In this document: positions 17,360 to 25,412 of the stretch, piece after piece | Layout: each line of letters starts with the position of its first letter | Position numbering within the stretch: the stretch's first letter is position 1 | NCBI RefSeq assembly: GCF_022427965.1 | Contig: NZ_JAKTTI010000040.1 | Location: 1 to 36,521 of the forward strand | Reading direction: 5' to 3' | From: Fredinandcohnia quinoae | Lineage (GTDB): Bacteria > Bacillota > Bacilli > Bacillales > Bacillaceae_L | DNA length: 36,521 bases | Notes under the pieces: model-generated | Seen by the model: the letters and a program-made list of their open reading frames with translations, nothing else | Database searches by the model: none | Told to the model about the DNA's origin: nothing | Translations under genes and position numbers: made by a program

Positions 17360-17388
17360 TTGATTTTAATATATGTTGCCTTTATAAT
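17360..17388 (+). promoter_or_regulatory. SigA promoter of the metG T-box leader
   Basis: TTGATT (17360-17365), a 17-base spacer and a perfect TATAAT (17383-17388). Transcription would start near 17395, just before the T-box Stem I. Confidence 0.8.
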
Positions 17389-17409
17389 TTATTAAAATTA
17401 ATCATTTGA

Positions 17410-17703
17410 AATGCGATGAAGAGGAAAAGTAGGTTGAAGTTATTTTTTACAGAGAGCTTCGGTTGGTGAAAAGAAGCAAAAATGCTCAATTGAACAATGG
17501 CCCCTGAGTTTCGTACTGAACCTATTGTAATGATAGTAGTAGGCTGCGACGAGTGTTGGTACTCGTTATCAAAACCACAGTATCAAGGCAAATTTATGCT
17601 TTCGTACTTGTTGAGGCTATTGATGTGAGTTGATAGCGAATAAAGGTGGTAACACGTGGATATGAACCTCGTCCTTATTTTATATAAGGGTGGGGTTTTT
17701 TGT
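17410..17703 (+). promoter_or_regulatory. T-box leader, probably methionine-specific
   Basis: The leader shows the T-box order: GATGAAGAGGAAAAGTAGG, an AGAGAGC region, a GAACCTATT block, AGTAGGCTGCGACGAG at the end of Stem I, the antiterminator T-box AAAGGTGGTAACACG (17642-17656) and a terminator. TGGT in the bulge would pair with ACCA, the tRNA-Met acceptor end. An ATG (17530-17532) just before AGTAGG is the probable specifier codon, which fits the methionyl-tRNA synthetase gene downstream. Uncharged tRNA-Met would then favour readthrough. Confidence 0.85.
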
Positions 17704-17705
17704 TG
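17665..17705 (+). terminator. T-box controlled terminator
   Basis: AACCTCGTCCTTA and TAAGGGTGGGGTT form a 13-bp stem with several G-U pairs, followed by a run of T residues. The 5' arm lies just after the T-box sequence, as expected for the attenuator. Confidence 0.85.
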
Positions 17706-17751
17706 TTTATTTTGCTTGAAAGCCAAGTCCCGGACCCACTCGTGGTATATG

Positions 17752-18011
17752 GTTACCGATGAAGAGTCTTATTCTTACTCACGGGCACCATTTCAGCTCT
17801 ATAGTTACCGATATCGATGCTTTTTCTTGCTCACGGGCACTATTCAGGCTCTATAGTTACCGATATCGATGCTTTTTCTTGCTCACGGGCACTATTCCGA
17901 CTCTATAGTTACCGATGTTAATTCTTTTTCTTGCTCACGGGATCCATTCACCAACTATGGTTACCGCTATTACAATTTTTTCAAGCAAACAGGGATCCAT
18001 TCGCTCGGCAA
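17752..18011. repeat. Five tandem 52-bp repeats
   Basis: GTTACCG recurs at 17752, 17804, 17856, 17908 and 17960, always exactly 52 bases apart. The second and third units are nearly identical, and the first, fourth and fifth have diverged. Each of the first three units contains CTCACGGGCAC 30 bases or so from its start. The block fills the space between the T-box terminator and the metG ribosome binding site, so it is transcribed as 5' UTR when the T-box reads through. There are no unique spacers, so it is not a CRISPR array. Confidence 0.9.
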
Positions 18012-18064
18012 CAGATATCTTTTGTTAAATCGAATTATATAAAAAATTTAGGAGGAATCTTACT

Positions 18065-19699
18065 ATGAATATATTTATTGGTGGGGCATGGCCATATGCA
18101 AATGGCTCATTGCATCTAGGCCATATCGCAAGCTTGTTGCCCGGAGATATCCTGGCCCGTTATTACCGACAAAAAGGAGATGAAGTCCTTTATGTTTCTG
18201 GAAGTGATTGCAACGGTACTCCGATTGCAATTCGCGCAAAGCAGGAAGGCATCTCTCCAGGTGAGATTGCCAACCGATATCATGAGGAATTTGCGAGTTG
18301 CTTTCAAAAATTGGGGTTTTCATATGATTTATATACCCGGACAGACACTGAGCATCATCATAAAACAGTTCAAAAAATATTTTTAGAACTTCTCAAAAAT
18401 GACTTAATCTATTTAAAGGAAATTGAGCAAACCTTTTGCCAAACCTGTAATCAATTTTTGCCTGATCGTTATGTTGAAGGGATTTGTCCGAATTGTAATC
18501 ATCCTGCTCGTGGGGATCAATGTGATCATTGTTCAACCATTCTGGACCCATTAGAATTAGTGGATAAAAAATGTAAACTATGTGGTAATTCTCCTATAGT
18601 TAAAGGTACCGAGCATTTTTATTTCTCGCTTCAAAGTTTTCAAGAACAACTGGAAGCCTATGTTACCGATGCAAAAGAACATTCATTGTGGCGTACCAAT
18701 GCCATCCAGTTAACTGAGAGATACATTAAGGAAGGATTAAAAGATCGCGCAGCAACAAGAGACTTACCTATTGGAATAAGCGTTCCTGTCGAAGGTTATG
18801 AGGATAAAAAGATATATGTTTGGATTGAAGCAGTATCTGGTTATTATTCAGCAAGCAAAAAATGGGCAACAGATTCATGCAAACCAGATATAAATTTCTG
18901 GAACAATGAAACCAAATCATATTATGTTCATGGAAAGGATAATATCCCCTTCCACACGATTATTTGGCCAGCAATCTTAATGGGGATTCTAGACCATGCA
19001 TTGCCAACCCATATTGTTTCAAATGAGTATTTAACACTTGAGAAGAAAAAGATATCGACCAGTCGTAATTGGGCTGTTTGGGTGCCTGACATCATAGAAA
19101 ATTATCATCCTGATTCAATTCGTTATTTTTTAACGATTAATGCACCAGAAAATCGTGATACCGATTTTTCATGGCGAGAATTTATATTCAGTCATAATAG
19201 TGAACTCCTTGGTGGGTATGGAAACTTGGTAAATCGAACACTGAAATTTATCGAGAAATACTATGATGGATGCATTCCCCAAAATCAACTAGACCCTGAT
19301 CTTCAACTAAAAGTAGAAAGCATTTACAAAAAGGTTGGTCCCCTTATTGAAACAACACATTTTAAACAGGCAATCGAAGAGATATTTGAACTCGTCAGAT
19401 ACACGAACAAATATTTTGATTCAAAAAAACCATGGAACCAAATCGGTGAAGATAAAAACGGATGTGATCAAACGATATATTCATGCACAATCGTTATTGC
19501 AAACTTAGCTCAATTATTAGCACCATTCCTTCCATTTTCCAGCAAAAGAATAAGAGAACTTATTGATCTCAAAGAATTCTGCTGGAGTTTGATTGATTCA
19601 TTAGCCTCAAAGGTCGAAAATGTTACACCTTTGTTTGAGCGAATTGACTTGAAACAAATTAATGAAGAATTATCGAAATTGACCAAAAGGGTTAAATAA
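18065..19699 (+). CDS. metG: Methionyl-tRNA synthetase, short double-zinc-knuckle form
   Basis: Charges tRNA-Met with methionine in the cytosol. The class I signatures are HLGH (residues 17-20) and KISTS (329-333, variant of KMSKS). The connective domain carries four CxxC pairs (from C125: CQTC, CPNC, CDHC, CKLC), a double zinc knuckle as in the E. coli/archaeal type. At 544 residues it lacks the C-terminal EMAP-like tRNA-binding domain found in the main Bacillus MetS (about 660 residues). It is therefore likely a second MetRS of the kind known in B. anthracis and some streptococci. GGAGG lies nine bases before the ATG. A T-box and tandem repeats precede it. Confidence 0.9.
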   Translation: MNIFIGGAWPYANGSLHLGHIASLLPGDILARYYRQKGDEVLYVSGSDCNGTPIAIRAKQEGISPGEIANRYHEEFASCFQKLGFSYDLYTRTDTEHHHKTVQKIFLELLKNDLIYLKEIEQTFCQTCNQFLPDRYVEGICPNCNHPARGDQCDHCSTILDPLELVDKKCKLCGNSPIVKGTEHFYFSLQSFQEQLEAYVTDAKEHSLWRTNAIQLTERYIKEGLKDRAATRDLPIGISVPVEGYEDKKIYVWIEAVSGYYSASKKWATDSCKPDINFWNNETKSYYVHGKDNIPFHTIIWPAILMGILDHALPTHIVSNEYLTLEKKKISTSRNWAVWVPDIIENYHPDSIRYFLTINAPENRDTDFSWREFIFSHNSELLGGYGNLVNRTLKFIEKYYDGCIPQNQLDPDLQLKVESIYKKVGPLIETTHFKQAIEEIFELVRYTNKYFDSKKPWNQIGEDKNGCDQTIYSCTIVIANLAQLLAPFLPFSSKRIRELIDLKEFCWSLIDSLASKVENVTPLFERIDLKQINEELSKLTKRVK

Positions 19700-19825
19700 C
19701 AAAATTGTTGTGGACAGACACAAGCAAGCTTCTACCCACATAACATTAGATAAATGGGCAAATGCCTATTTGAAGGTAGTGACATATATAAAATATACAC
19801 TACGATGCTACGTGGAGGTGAGCGT

Positions 19826-20542
19826 ATGTCAGGAATTTTAGCAGCATTGGGCTATTTTGTGAAAGAATTATTATTTTTAGTATCATATGTAAAAAATAAT
19901 GCTTTCCCACAACCGCTGTCCTCATCAGAGGAACGAAAATACTTACAATTATTAGCCGAGGGTGATGAAAATGCCCGCAATATGTTAATCGAACATAATC
20001 TTCGTCTTGTTGCACATATTGTTAAAAAATTTGAAAATACAGGTGAAGACACGGAGGATCTCATTTCAATTGGGACAATTGGCCTCATTAAAGCGATTGA
20101 AAGCTATTCACAAGGAAAAGGTACGAAGCTCGCTACGTATGCTGCGAGATGTATAGAAAATGAAATTCTTATGCATTTGCGAGCTTTAAAGAAGACAAAG
20201 AAGGATGTTTCCTTACACGATCCAATCGGCCAGGATAAGGAAGGAAATGAAATAAGCTTAATAGATGTGCTTAAATCAGAGGTAGAAGACGTCATCGAGA
20301 CAATCCAATTGAATATGGAGCTTGAGAAAATTAAAGAGTATATTGATATATTAGATGAACGCGAAAAAGAAGTGATCGTTGGCAGATTTGGGCTTGATTT
20401 GCAAAAGGAAAAAACCCAGCGAGAAATTGCAAAAGAACTGGGGATCTCGAGGAGCTATGTTTCACGTATAGAAAAACGTGCATTGATGAAAATGTTTCAT
20501 GAATTTTATCGTGCTGAAAAGGAAAAACGTAGATCGAAATGA
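19826..20542 (+). CDS. sigK: Mother-cell sporulation sigma factor SigK (pro-form)
   Basis: The late mother-cell sigma factor that drives coat and cortex maturation. The 238-residue pro-protein begins [30 protein letters not shown]. The hydrophobic N-terminal 20 residues are the pro-sequence removed by SpoIVFB. Region 2 contains [30 protein letters not shown], and region 4 ends in [22 protein letters not shown]. The frame is open further upstream, but GGAGGTG six bases before the ATG at 19826 and homology fix the start. The gene is intact and not split by a skin-type element, unlike in B. subtilis 168. Confidence 0.96.
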   Translation: MSGILAALGYFVKELLFLVSYVKNNAFPQPLSSSEERKYLQLLAEGDENARNMLIEHNLRLVAHIVKKFENTGEDTEDLISIGTIGLIKAIESYSQGKGTKLATYAARCIENEILMHLRALKKTKKDVSLHDPIGQDKEGNEISLIDVLKSEVEDVIETIQLNMELEKIKEYIDILDEREKEVIVGRFGLDLQKEKTQREIAKELGISRSYVSRIEKRALMKMFHEFYRAEKEKRRSK

Positions 20543-20545
20543 ACA

Positions 20546-20577
20546 AGAGGATGACCCGCTATATGGGGTCATCCTCT
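20546..20577. terminator. Hairpin downstream of sigK
   Basis: Arms AGAGGATGACCC and GGGTCATCCTCT make a perfect 12-bp stem four bases after the sigK stop. The T-run is weak on both strands. It lies between convergent genes and may serve both directions. Confidence 0.7.
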
Positions 20578-20583
20578 GACTAT

Positions 20584-20667
20584 TTATGCTGCGTCAACAC
20601 TAACTTCCGTACCAATAACGATTGCAATAACTGATGTTATTACAAGACTCATTACAACTGCAAACAT
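20584..20667 (-). CDS. 27-residue single-helix hydrophobic peptide
   Basis: A minus-strand frame MFAVVMSLVITSVIAIVIG... of 27 residues, essentially one membrane helix with an acidic tail (EVSVDAA). GGAGGTG lies eight bases before the ATG, a near-perfect ribosome binding site, which is the main reason to believe it is translated. No family is recognised. It is the last of a string of very small minus-strand genes next to sigK. Confidence 0.6.
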   Translation of the reverse strand: MFAVVMSLVITSVIAIVIGTEVSVDAA

Positions 20668-20814
20668 AATGCTTGCACCTCCGTAAAAAGAGAATGTTTT
20701 CTTATTTTTAATTTATCACTTATCTACAATGTAAAACTTGTTCAGTTTTGAACATTGTGTTAAGAATAATTGACAAATTTGTGATAAGAATACTCTCTTA
20801 TTGGTGCATGAGTA

Positions 20815-20871
20815 TTACTTTTTTTCTTTCGTAAATAATACTGTAAAAATTAGTACATGAACCGTAATCAT
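20815..20871 (-). CDS. 18-residue peptide with strong ribosome binding site
   Basis: The frame MITVHVLIFTVLFTKEKK, hydrophobic with a basic end, is preceded by AGGAGGGATG at good spacing. Its tiny size makes chance possible, but the Shine-Dalgarno match and the similar neighbours support translation. Confidence 0.45.
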   Translation of the reverse strand: MITVHVLIFTVLFTKEKK

Positions 20872-20897
20872 ACGACATCCCTCCTATTTAACTACAT

Positions 20898-20951
20898 TTA
20901 GGTGGAATCTTTCTCCACAGACAACCAAGCAATTAAAATAATTTTTACCAT
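20898..20951 (-). CDS. 17-residue peptide with strong ribosome binding site
   Basis: The frame MVKIILIAWLSVEKDST has AAAGGTGG eight bases before the ATG. It lies 40 bases after the YrzI-like gene and may share its transcript. No family is recognised. Confidence 0.42.
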   Translation of the reverse strand: MVKIILIAWLSVEKDST

Positions 20952-20991
20952 TTTGCTTACCACCTTTCTCTTATAATTGTAAATACTAAAA

Positions 20992-21132
20992 TTAAAATGA
21001 GCGATACATTGAAAATTGTCGATCTTTCATTTCGTTCAATATTTTTTCAGTACGTACTTTTCTTTGAATTTCTTCAATCGAAATTTCACGCTTTGCAATT
21101 GAAATTGTTAAAAAGAATAAATTGATGGTCAT
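20992..21132 (-). CDS. yrzI: YrzI family small protein
   Basis: A 46-residue protein with the family features: a short hydrophobic N-terminus MTINLFFLTISIAKR, a helical charged middle (EISIEEIQRKVRTEKILNEM) and the C-terminal signature KDRQFSMYRSF (DRQ-SMY). AAGGAGGTGA lies seven bases or so before the ATG. YrzI proteins have no established function and often occur in tandem copies in the B. cereus group. Two repeated hairpins lie just upstream. Confidence 0.8.
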   Translation of the reverse strand: MTINLFFLTISIAKREISIEEIQRKVRTEKILNEMKDRQFSMYRSF

Positions 21133-21168
21133 AATTAGTTTCACCTCCTTAAAAATTCACATAAAAAT

Positions 21169-21237
21169 GCCACAGGGATATACCTGTGGCAAAAGGGCAC
21201 AAAAAAGCCACAGGAATACTATTCACCCTGTGGCATG
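21169..21237 (-). terminator. Tandem GCCACAGG hairpins before yrzI
   Basis: Two hairpins with the same stem (GCCACAGG/CCTGTGGC), at 21169-21190 and 21210-21235, are each followed by T residues on the minus strand. They lie between a 26-codon frame and yrzI. Because the four arms are interchangeable, alternative pairings are possible, as in attenuators. Confidence 0.7.
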
Positions 21238-21266
21238 ATTATTGTATTAATTGATAAAACAAAGTT

Positions 21267-21347
21267 TTAAAAATTAATCACCATAGCGGTCGAATAGAAT
21301 GTTGCATATGAAATTTTATTGTTTAATGAAATTGATAAATTTTTCAT
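21267..21347 (-). CDS. 26-residue peptide upstream of the tandem hairpins
   Basis: The frame starts MKNLSISLNNKISYATFYST and ends in VINF. AAGGAGG lies nine bases before the ATG, and a near-consensus SigA promoter lies 40 bases further up. The promoter, ribosome binding site, short frame and tandem terminators together look like a leader peptide or a small independent gene. Confidence 0.55.
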   Translation of the reverse strand: MKNLSISLNNKISYATFYSTAMVINF

Positions 21348-21389
21348 GTTCCTCGACCTCCTTGTAATTAATTTTTTCCTACTCAGGTA

Positions 21390-21418
21390 ATTATAGCCAA
21401 TAAATGAATAAATGTAAA
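21390..21418 (-). promoter_or_regulatory. SigA promoter of the small-gene cluster
   Basis: On the minus strand TTTACA (21413-21418), a 17-base spacer and a perfect TATAAT (21390-21395). It is the only strong promoter found for the 26-residue frame and may also serve yrzI by readthrough. Confidence 0.8.
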
Positions 21419-21491
21419 CAGTTTTTTAAAAATAATCGGATATTTTTAAATTTTGGATCAGGATAACCCCATATTCCTTGTACGTACTTGC

Positions 21492-21528
21492 GTTACCGAC
21501 AGCGCACTTTTTCTCCCCCATCGGGCAC
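21492..21528. repeat. Single relic of the 52-bp repeat unit
   Basis: GTTACCGA, then CTTTTTCT and CGGGCAC occur here with CGGGCAC 30 bases from GTTACCG, exactly the internal spacing of the tandem units at 17752-18011. The sequence between is diverged. This shows that the unit is dispersed and not confined to the metG leader. Confidence 0.6.
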
Positions 21529-21558
21529 GCAAGATCCCACATTGGCGATACCTATAAA

Positions 21559-21588
21559 AAAACCTTCTCTTAATCGATAGAGAAGGCT
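21559..21588 (-). terminator. Terminator of yrhC
   Basis: Arms CCTTCTCT and AGAGAAGG, followed on the minus strand by seven T residues, directly after the stop of the YrhC gene. Confidence 0.85.
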
Positions 21589-21812
21589 TATTGTTCGAGT
21601 TCGTTTATTTCTTTTTTATATTGTATAGCTAGTCTAAAAAAATCAAAGGATAACGCAAGAAAAATTAAAGTCGTAATCATCATTGTATCAATCTGGATCC
21701 ATGATTTTTCCTCACCTGGTATTAACACTCCAATGTATAAGAATACGCTTAGCACAAGTAATACGTAACCATAGCAGGTGAAATCATTTACCTTTGCTCG
21801 AAGATCTTTCAT
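21588..21812 (-). CDS. yrhC: YrhC family membrane protein
   Basis: A 74-residue protein with two membrane helices (about residues 14-32 and 43-62) and polar ends, matching YrhC, a small Bacillus protein of unknown function. In B. subtilis yrhC belongs to the mtnN-mccA-mccB cysteine region. Here the mcc genes are absent and yrhC follows mtnN directly after 140 bases. GGGGGAT precedes the ATG by about ten bases. Confidence 0.75.
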   Translation of the reverse strand: MKDLRAKVNDFTCYGYVLLVLSVFLYIGVLIPGEEKSWIQIDTMMITTLIFLALSFDFFRLAIQYKKEINELEQ

Positions 21813-21918
21813 TATTTTTTATCCCCCATCCAGCCTTAACTATCAATTTAGTAATCTTCTAAATCAATCATACCATAGGGAATAACAGAATTATTGATGT
21901 AAAATTCTCCAGTAAAAT

Positions 21919-21945
21919 GCCTCTCATCTAGATGTGATGAGAGGC
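21919..21945 (-). terminator. Terminator of mtnN
   Basis: Arms GCCTCTCATC and GATGAGAGGC form a 10-bp stem just after the mtnN stop, followed by ATTTTAC on the minus strand. Confidence 0.75.
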
Positions 21946-21953
21946 AAAATGGA

Positions 21954-22658
21954 TTATAGGGAATTTTTGATTTCCTCAACTAATTTAACAACTAATTTAG
22001 AGGAATTAACTGCCGCTGTTTCTAAAAACTGATCAAATGAAATATTTGATTCTTTTCCAGCAATATCGGATAAGGCACGGATCACAACAAATGGTGTTTC
22101 GAATTGATGACATACCTGTGCAATTGCGGCTGCTTCCATCTCCACTGCATTCAAATCTTTGAACTTACCTCGAACAAATTCAACACGATCAGGATCATTC
22201 ATGAATGAGTCACCTGTTACGATTAATCCTTTAACAATTTGCATATCAGATATTTCTTTTGCGCTTTTTTCAGCTAATTCAATAAGTCTTTCATTTGACG
22301 TAAAGGCTGCAGGCATACCCGGAACTTGCCCATACTCATAATCAAAGATGGTTACATCAACATCATGGTGACGTACCTCAGTTGAGATAACAATGTCACC
22401 AACATTAAGTGATTCTAAATATCCACCAGCTGATCCGGTATTGATTACATAATCCGGGTTGAATTGTTGTAAAAGAATAGCCGTTGACATGGCAGCATTT
22501 ACTTTCCCAATTCCTGATTTCAAAAGGATTACTTCTTGTGTGTTTAAAGTTCCAGAATAAAATTCACAACCTGCAATTGTTATTTCTTCTTTGTTTTCAA
22601 TCATTTCTCTTAAAATTGTTACTTCTTCATCCATTGCTCCGATAATTGCTACTTTCAT
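21954..22658 (-). CDS. mtnN: MTA/SAH nucleosidase
   Basis: Hydrolyses 5'-methylthioadenosine and S-adenosylhomocysteine to adenine and the thioribose sugar, in SAM recycling. The 234 residues show the nucleosidase fold signatures GAMDEEV (with the catalytic glutamate), GSAGG at the ribose/base site, VEMEAAA and SDIAG with the catalytic aspartate. The frame is open from a GTG at 22670, but AGGGTG is correctly placed for the ATG at 22658. In B. subtilis mtnN clusters with yrrT and mccAB, and those neighbours are missing here. Confidence 0.95.
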   Translation of the reverse strand: MKVAIIGAMDEEVTILREMIENKEEITIAGCEFYSGTLNTQEVILLKSGIGKVNAAMSTAILLQQFNPDYVINTGSAGGYLESLNVGDIVISTEVRHHDVDVTIFDYEYGQVPGMPAAFTSNERLIELAEKSAKEISDMQIVKGLIVTGDSFMNDPDRVEFVRGKFKDLNAVEMEAAAIAQVCHQFETPFVVIRALSDIAGKESNISFDQFLETAAVNSSKLVVKLVEEIKNSL

Positions 22659-22712
22659 ACCAATAGTCACCCTTCGTTTCTATAGTTGTCATTCATCATT
22701 AGTAGTTATGCA

Positions 22713-23477
22713 TTACTCATCAGTTTCTTCTTCGTCTTCATCTTTATTCGTTTCTTTACTTGTCTGTTTTTTCTTATCATTTTCTTTTAATTCTTCTACT
22801 TTCACTGGCTTCCAGCCTTCATTTGCGACCCAGTCAATGTATACACGATAGATTTGTTGATTATCCTTTGATGACATGGTGACTTCGACTGAATTATCAC
22901 CATTTCTTCCTAGCCACCAAACGATCATATTTTCACTTCCAAGACCAGTTGCGTAACTTGCAGCCTTCTCCATTTCGATACGGTCATTAGAACCTTTGTC
23001 ATACACAATTGTATGTGGCTCAGATTGTACTGTCCCAATCGGTGTCCAAGCTGGGTTAATAATTGTATTGACAATATTAGAATTTGGATCACCTTCTGTA
23101 ACAGTAGCATCTTCATTTGATTCAGGCTTTTTCACTTCGTCTGTTTTATCGTCACTTTCCTTATCAGCTTCCGGATCATCTTCAGTTTCATCTGATTCAG
23201 TATCAGCATTTTTATTACTTTCAGTATCGGAATCTCCTTCACTATCCTTTTGTGTGTCATCATCATTTGGAACAGGTTGTTCGGTTTGATGATTTCCATC
23301 ATTCGAGTTAGCTTTCTCAGATCCCTTTTTATCTCCGAAAATAAGCTTTCCACCAAAGAAAATGATTAGAACAATGACAAGCACAATTAATACATTTAGA
23401 ATTCTATTTACCTTTCTTCGCTTTGATCTTCGTTCTGAGCGAGGACCTACATATAGCTTTTCTAGATCATATCCCAT
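22713..23477 (-). CDS. yrrS: YrrS family protein (DUF1510)
   Basis: A 254-residue membrane-anchored protein: a basic N-terminus (RSERRSKRRK), one membrane helix (about residues 27-46), a long acidic Asp/Glu/Ser/Thr linker (about 55-130) and a DUF1510 domain (about 135-225, with NPAWTPIGTVQSEPH and DWVANEGWKPVKVEEL). A short lysine/glutamate tail ends the protein. It follows pbpI as in B. subtilis, where yrrS and yrrR form a unit. AGGAGG lies eight bases before the ATG. A role in cell wall assembly is suggested only by the partner gene. Confidence 0.88.
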   Translation of the reverse strand: MGYDLEKLYVGPRSERRSKRRKVNRILNVLIVLVIVLIIFFGGKLIFGDKKGSEKANSNDGNHQTEQPVPNDDDTQKDSEGDSDTESNKNADTESDETEDDPEADKESDDKTDEVKKPESNEDATVTEGDPNSNIVNTIINPAWTPIGTVQSEPHTIVYDKGSNDRIEMEKAASYATGLGSENMIVWWLGRNGDNSVEVTMSSKDNQQIYRVYIDWVANEGWKPVKVEELKENDKKKQTSKETNKDEDEEETDE

Positions 23478-23582
23478 TCATATAGCCTCCTACTGAACCT
23501 AATTCTTTACTTTCGTCTGTCCTCCTATTCTAGCATTTCTTTCGGATATGATGAAGAACTTTCTTTATTTGAACTTTCTATT

Positions 23583-25337
23583 TTAAGTTTGTTCATGTTC
23601 ATAAATGCCTTTTACAATATCATAAAACACTCGATTTGCAACCGTACTATCCGATTCCTGTTCCAGATCAACTACTACTAATGCATAACGGGGCTCATTG
23701 AACGGAAAATAGCCTGCGTACCATTTATTAACTAATGTACGTTCACCATTCTTTTTCCCTGTTTCAGCAGTCCCTGTTTTTGCAGCTACCTCAAATGGAA
23801 GTGATGAAAAAGATGATGCTGTTCCTGAAGTTACAACACCTCTCAATAATTCTTGGAGTTTACTTGCTGTATAGGATGCAATTTCGTCACCTTGTATATC
23901 CTGTTGGGGAAAAGAAAATAAAGTAGAGCCATTTTTATATAAAACTTTACTAACAACCCGAACTTGCTTTTTATCTCCACCTCTGGCGATCGTAGCCATC
24001 ATATTTGCAATTCCCAATGGTGTCACTCTTACGTCCTTTTGACCAATGGCTGTTTGGGCAATTGCTTTTTTAACCTGTTTATCTCGTTCGTCAGACCAGA
24101 CTTTGCCATTATACTCATTTGGAATTTGGCTAAAATCCTGAAAGCGAAATACATCCCCCCTCCAACCTACAGGGCCCATTACACCTAGCATACTTGCATA
24201 TCTTTCAATACTTTCTTGATCTTTTTGAATTAATTCTTCTGCAATTGTTGCAAATGTATAGTTACAACTTTTTGCAAAGCTATTATAGAAATTTAGAGGC
24301 CCATGTTTAAATTCTGCGGGGCCCTCTCCATATAAATCTAAATCACAATTAAAACTTCGATCATTCGAGATCATATTATGCTCAATTGCTGCTGCAGCAA
24401 TAACAGTTTTAAAAACAGAGCCAGGGAATTGCGGCATAATCATTTGATTTTCAGCAGATCCATCAGAAAATGGATTCGAATAGTTAATATTTGGTTTACT
24501 AACCATCGCTACTAAATCATTTGTCTTCACATCAAGTAAGACAACTCCCCCTTTTTTCATCTTATACTTATCAAGTATATCTTCTGCTATGCTTTGGATG
24601 TCCTTGTCGATCGTTGTTTTTACAGCGATTGGATAAAAAGGATTTGCTGGTGCTGTATATTTGACATCAATTCCAAAAAGTGGCCCTCCATTACCGGCAA
24701 CATGGTACAATAGCTTAGCTTCTCCTTCAGGAAGTAAAAATTCGTCAAAAGTTGATTGTAACCCCGTAATTCCAAGCTTTGTATTATTAGGTAAATAGTT
24801 CTTTTCAGGATAACGCTTCTGAAATAATTCTTCATTCTCCCGTATTAATCCAATTAAATGCTCCGCTATTTTTTGATCAAGCTCATATTGTCTATGTACT
24901 GCAAATACTCCAGGAATTTTGAGTTGATTAATTTTATTCATCTGGGATTCTGTTAATTCTAGCGGAGTATCTCCCCCAAATATCACGGGTTGCTTCGCAT
25001 CGTCCAGAGCTGAATGAATTTCATCAGTAGATGTATGAATGATAGTAGCAACCTCTTCAATTGGCCAATCAATATTCTTTAAGAACGGAAAGAGAACAAG
25101 AGTTGGATAATATTCATGTGTAATAGCTTGATTATTCCGGTCAATAAATCTTCCTCGCCCTTGGTCAATTACTAATTCCTGTGTACGCTGTGAGACACTG
25201 GCTTTTATTAAATTCACTTTATTTTTTGAGAACGATTCTGTACTCACTAATTGGAGTTGAACAAGTCGCCCCACTAATCCTGAAAGGATAACAAAAATAA
25301 TAATCAGAATTGATATTGCTCTTTTTTTAATAATCAT
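23583..25337 (-). CDS. pbpI: Class B penicillin-binding protein PbpI (PBP4b)
   Basis: A membrane-anchored D,D-transpeptidase that crosslinks peptidoglycan. The 584 residues comprise a short cytoplasmic tail, one membrane helix (about 8-29), a dimerisation domain (about 45-220) and the transpeptidase domain with SVFK (307-310), SCN (357-359) and KTG (520-522), all intact. The ATG at 25337 is preceded by GAGGTG, which lies inside the 3' arm of the hairpin that ends greA. In B. subtilis the gene (yrrR) pairs with yrrS, as here. Confidence 0.93.
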   Translation of the reverse strand: MIIKKRAISILIIIFVILSGLVGRLVQLQLVSTESFSKNKVNLIKASVSQRTQELVIDQGRGRFIDRNNQAITHEYYPTLVLFPFLKNIDWPIEEVATIIHTSTDEIHSALDDAKQPVIFGGDTPLELTESQMNKINQLKIPGVFAVHRQYELDQKIAEHLIGLIRENEELFQKRYPEKNYLPNNTKLGITGLQSTFDEFLLPEGEAKLLYHVAGNGGPLFGIDVKYTAPANPFYPIAVKTTIDKDIQSIAEDILDKYKMKKGGVVLLDVKTNDLVAMVSKPNINYSNPFSDGSAENQMIMPQFPGSVFKTVIAAAAIEHNMISNDRSFNCDLDLYGEGPAEFKHGPLNFYNSFAKSCNYTFATIAEELIQKDQESIERYASMLGVMGPVGWRGDVFRFQDFSQIPNEYNGKVWSDERDKQVKKAIAQTAIGQKDVRVTPLGIANMMATIARGGDKKQVRVVSKVLYKNGSTLFSFPQQDIQGDEIASYTASKLQELLRGVVTSGTASSFSSLPFEVAAKTGTAETGKKNGERTLVNKWYAGYFPFNEPRYALVVVDLEQESDSTVANRVFYDIVKGIYEHEQT

Positions 25338-25343
25338 ATAAAA

Positions 25344-25376
25344 AAACACCTCGTCATCATTGTTGACGAGGTGTTT
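25344..25376 (-). terminator. greA terminator carrying the pbpI Shine-Dalgarno
   Basis: Arms AAACACCTCGTCA and TGACGAGGTGTTT form a 13-bp stem followed by seven T residues on the minus strand. The pbpI ATG begins two bases after that T-run, and its GAGGTG ribosome binding site is part of the stem. Confidence 0.9.
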
Positions 25377-25412
25377 CAGTATTTATACAAATATAAGCAA
25401 ATTTTTTAAAAA

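Noticed and set aside
17656-17856. A 66-codon plus-strand frame after the T-box
   Set aside because: It runs through the T-box terminator and into the 52-bp repeats, and has no ribosome binding site.
17752-18011. The tandem repeats as a possible CRISPR array
   Set aside because: The units abut with no unique spacers, the 52-bp unit is too long and no cas genes are present.
19780-19800. A SigE/SigK-type -10 (CATATATAA) before sigK
   Set aside because: Only the -10 looks right. The region is A/T-rich enough for this to occur by chance, and no fitting -35 was found.
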